Assembly (NCBI GenBank): GCA_003524095.1
Contig: DOEE01000003.1
Location: forward strand, 361,004 to 425,003
Direction of reading: 5' to 3'
DNA from: Clostridiales bacterium
GTDB taxonomy: Bacteria; Bacillota; Clostridia; Christensenellales; UBA1242
DNA length: 64,000 bases
A program made the translations under genes and the position numbers. The notes below the pieces were generated by a model. That model ran no database searches, was not told the DNA's origin, and saw only the letters and a list, made by a program, of their open reading frames with translations. Positions 63,315 through 64,000 of the stretch are shown here, in pieces (position 1 is the stretch's first letter; every line of letters begins with the position of its first letter).

Positions 63315-63391
63315 TGGTACGCCAGAAGGGATTCGAACCCCTGACACCCGCCTTAGAAGGGCGGTGCTCTATCCAGCTGAGCTACTGGCGC
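63315..63391 (-). tRNA. tRNA-Arg (TCT)
   Basis: A 77-base cloverleaf, anticodon TCT in a CTTCTAA loop, encoded CCA. Confidence 0.94.
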
Positions 63392-63412
63392 ACAACTCAC
63401 TATTTTAGTGAA

Positions 63413-63486
63413 TGGAGCGGGTGATGGGAATCGGACCCACGCAACCAGCTTGGAAGGCTGGGGCTCTACCATTGAGCTACACCCGC
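63413..63486 (-). tRNA. tRNA-Gly (TCC)
   Basis: A 74-base cloverleaf, anticodon TCC, encoded CCA. First gene of the minus-strand cluster. Confidence 0.95.
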
Positions 63487-63520
63487 ACATTTATATTTAA
63501 TTTTTGCAAAATGCATTATA

Positions 63521-63549
63521 ATAATATCATCTCTTGGTATTGTTGTCAA
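63521..63549 (-). promoter_or_regulatory. Promoter of the minus-strand tRNA cluster
   Basis: TTGACA (63544-63549 on the minus strand), 17-base spacer, TATTAT (63521-63526), 34 bases before tRNA-Gly. It has the same -35/-10 pair and spacer length as the tRNA-Ala/Ile promoter. Confidence 0.85.
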
Positions 63550-63635
63550 CAATTTTTTTTAATTTTTTTTATTTTATTGTATTTTGCCTTGTATTATTTT
63601 TTCTTATAAATTTTAAATTCTAAAGCCAAATATTA

Positions 63636-63664
63636 TTGCTCTTTTTTATTAATTGTGTTATACT
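63636..63664 (+). promoter_or_regulatory. Promoter of tRNA-Leu (GAG)
   Basis: TTGCTC (63636-63641), 17-base spacer, TATACT (63659-63664), 13 bases before the tRNA. Confidence 0.8.
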
Positions 63665-63677
63665 ATATAAGTTCTAT

Positions 63678-63761
63678 GCGGATATGGCGGAATGGCAGAC
63701 GCGCAAGCTTGAGGTGTTTGTGGGGAGACCCGTGCTGGTTCAAGTCCAGTTATCCGCACCA
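63678..63761 (+). tRNA. tRNA-Leu (GAG)
   Basis: An 84-base type II cloverleaf, anticodon GAG in a TTGAGGT loop, long variable arm, encoded CCA. Its last 17 bases are copied at 63938-63954. Confidence 0.95.
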
Positions 63762-63765
63762 AAAT

Positions 63766-63790
63766 GATACCTTAATAGGTATCTTTTTTT
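63766..63790 (+). terminator. Terminator of tRNA-Leu (GAG)
   Basis: GATACC pairs with GGTATC around a 6-base loop, followed by seven T. It is duplicated in the second unit with a changed loop base. Confidence 0.85.
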
Positions 63791-63862
63791 GTGCAACTGG
63801 ACTTGAGTGTGCTTTTGCACACAAGTCTCAAGAGAGACTTACCAGCACTTCCGTGCATTGTA

Positions 63863-63903
63863 CTCGGGACCCCGTCAGCCATGAAACATGTCTGCCACCC
63901 GAG
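63863..63903. ncRNA. tRNA-end-associated structured motif, tRNA-Leu copy
   Basis: CTCGGG / ACCCCGT / CAG...CTG / CCA / CCCGAG: the inverse complement of the motif in both tRNA-Ile R1 repeats (26724-26759, 35918-35953). The internal-loop bases are identical, the outer pair has changed from T-A to C-G, and the inner hairpin sequence is different. This suggests a conserved folded RNA or single-stranded DNA structure. The orientation of any transcript is unknown. Confidence 0.5.
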
Positions 63904-64000
63904 AATTGACGTCGACAATGTGTCTCCTTAATACAAATCCAGTTATCCGCACCAAAATGATACCTTGATAGGTATCTTTTTTTTGTGCAACTGGACTTGA

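Larger units (their letters stand above)
63745..64000 (+). repeat. 193-base tandem unit of the tRNA-Leu 3' end and flank
   Basis: The segment 63745-63806 (tRNA-Leu 3' end, terminator and AACTGGACTTGA) recurs at 63938-64000 with one substitution and one extra T. Between the copies lie GTGTGC/GCACAC, AAGTCTC/GAGACTT and GCAC/GTGC hairpins and the structured motif at 63863-63903. The second copy runs off the window, so further units may follow. AACTGGACTTGA (63795-63806) is also the inverse complement of TCAAGTCCAGTT in the tRNA. Confidence 0.85.

Noticed and set aside
63127..63408. A 93-residue open frame across the tRNA cluster
   Set aside because: It is antisense translation of tRNA-Gln, tRNA-His and tRNA-Arg genes; the protein is an artefact.
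63655..63909. An 84-residue open frame at the right end
   Set aside because: It overlaps tRNA-Leu and the repeat unit, and has no ribosome-binding site or family resemblance.
1..64000. Use of TGA as a sense codon
   Set aside because: Several genes, such as those ending at 33656 and 48463, end at TGA, and tryptophans are TGG, so the standard code applies.

Overview
The window is AT-rich chromosomal DNA from an anaerobic, spore-forming, low-GC Gram-positive bacterium of the Clostridia type. The evidence is a Firmicutes-like ribosomal-protein order (rplR to rplQ with secY, adk, map and infA, plus a KOW protein typical of clostridia), pyruvate:ferredoxin oxidoreductase with a 2[4Fe-4S] ferredoxin, sporulation genes (spoIVA, spoIIP, a SpoVB-like flippase, a YlmC/YmxH-type protein), and standard-code TAA/TAG/TGA stops. 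No species can be named from the sequence alone.

Layout. 1-8110: ribosomal protein/translation operon, with an array of small hairpins in the one long gap (rpmJ-rpsM). 8.2-26.3 kb: housekeeping genes (thioredoxin-reductase-like flavoprotein, glmM, ung, patatin-like hydrolase, ComEC-like metallo-beta-lactamase, a shikimate-kinase-like protein without a P-loop, tkt, nifJ, truA, two anchored proteins of unknown function, gltX). 26.5-36.5 kb: an accessory island lying against tRNA-Ile. It is flanked by copies of the tRNA-Ile 3' end and of the tRNA's downstream flank. It carries a NarL-type response regulator, two lipoproteins with near-identical signal peptides and identical operators, a degenerate plus an intact sensor kinase, an Xre-type regulator, a Bro-N protein, a winged-helix protein and gene remnants. 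36.7-62.6 kb: core and envelope genes (TtcA-like, DegV, flippase, LysM, GNAT, a giant surface protein, a split TauE, ferredoxin, a degenerate Ppx/GppA, nrdR, spoIIP, der-plsY, a glycosyltransferase, spoIVA). 62.7-64 kb: a cluster of six tRNAs on the minus strand and tRNA-Leu(GAG) on the plus strand.

The most unusual signal is that three tRNA loci (Ile, Leu-GAG, Lys) carry partial tandem copies of a tRNA end plus its flank. At tRNA-Ile and tRNA-Leu each extra 3'-end copy adjoins the same structured motif: an outer stem YTCGGG/CCCGAR, fully conserved internal loops UGG and ACGGGGU, and a variable inner hairpin. The outer stem shows one compensatory change. This looks like the terminal module of a tRNA-targeting element, or a structured RNA, that I cannot assign to a known family. 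At tRNA-Ile the same architecture brackets the roughly 9 kb signalling island. Many operons end in strong hairpin/T-tract terminators, several of them bidirectional between convergent genes.
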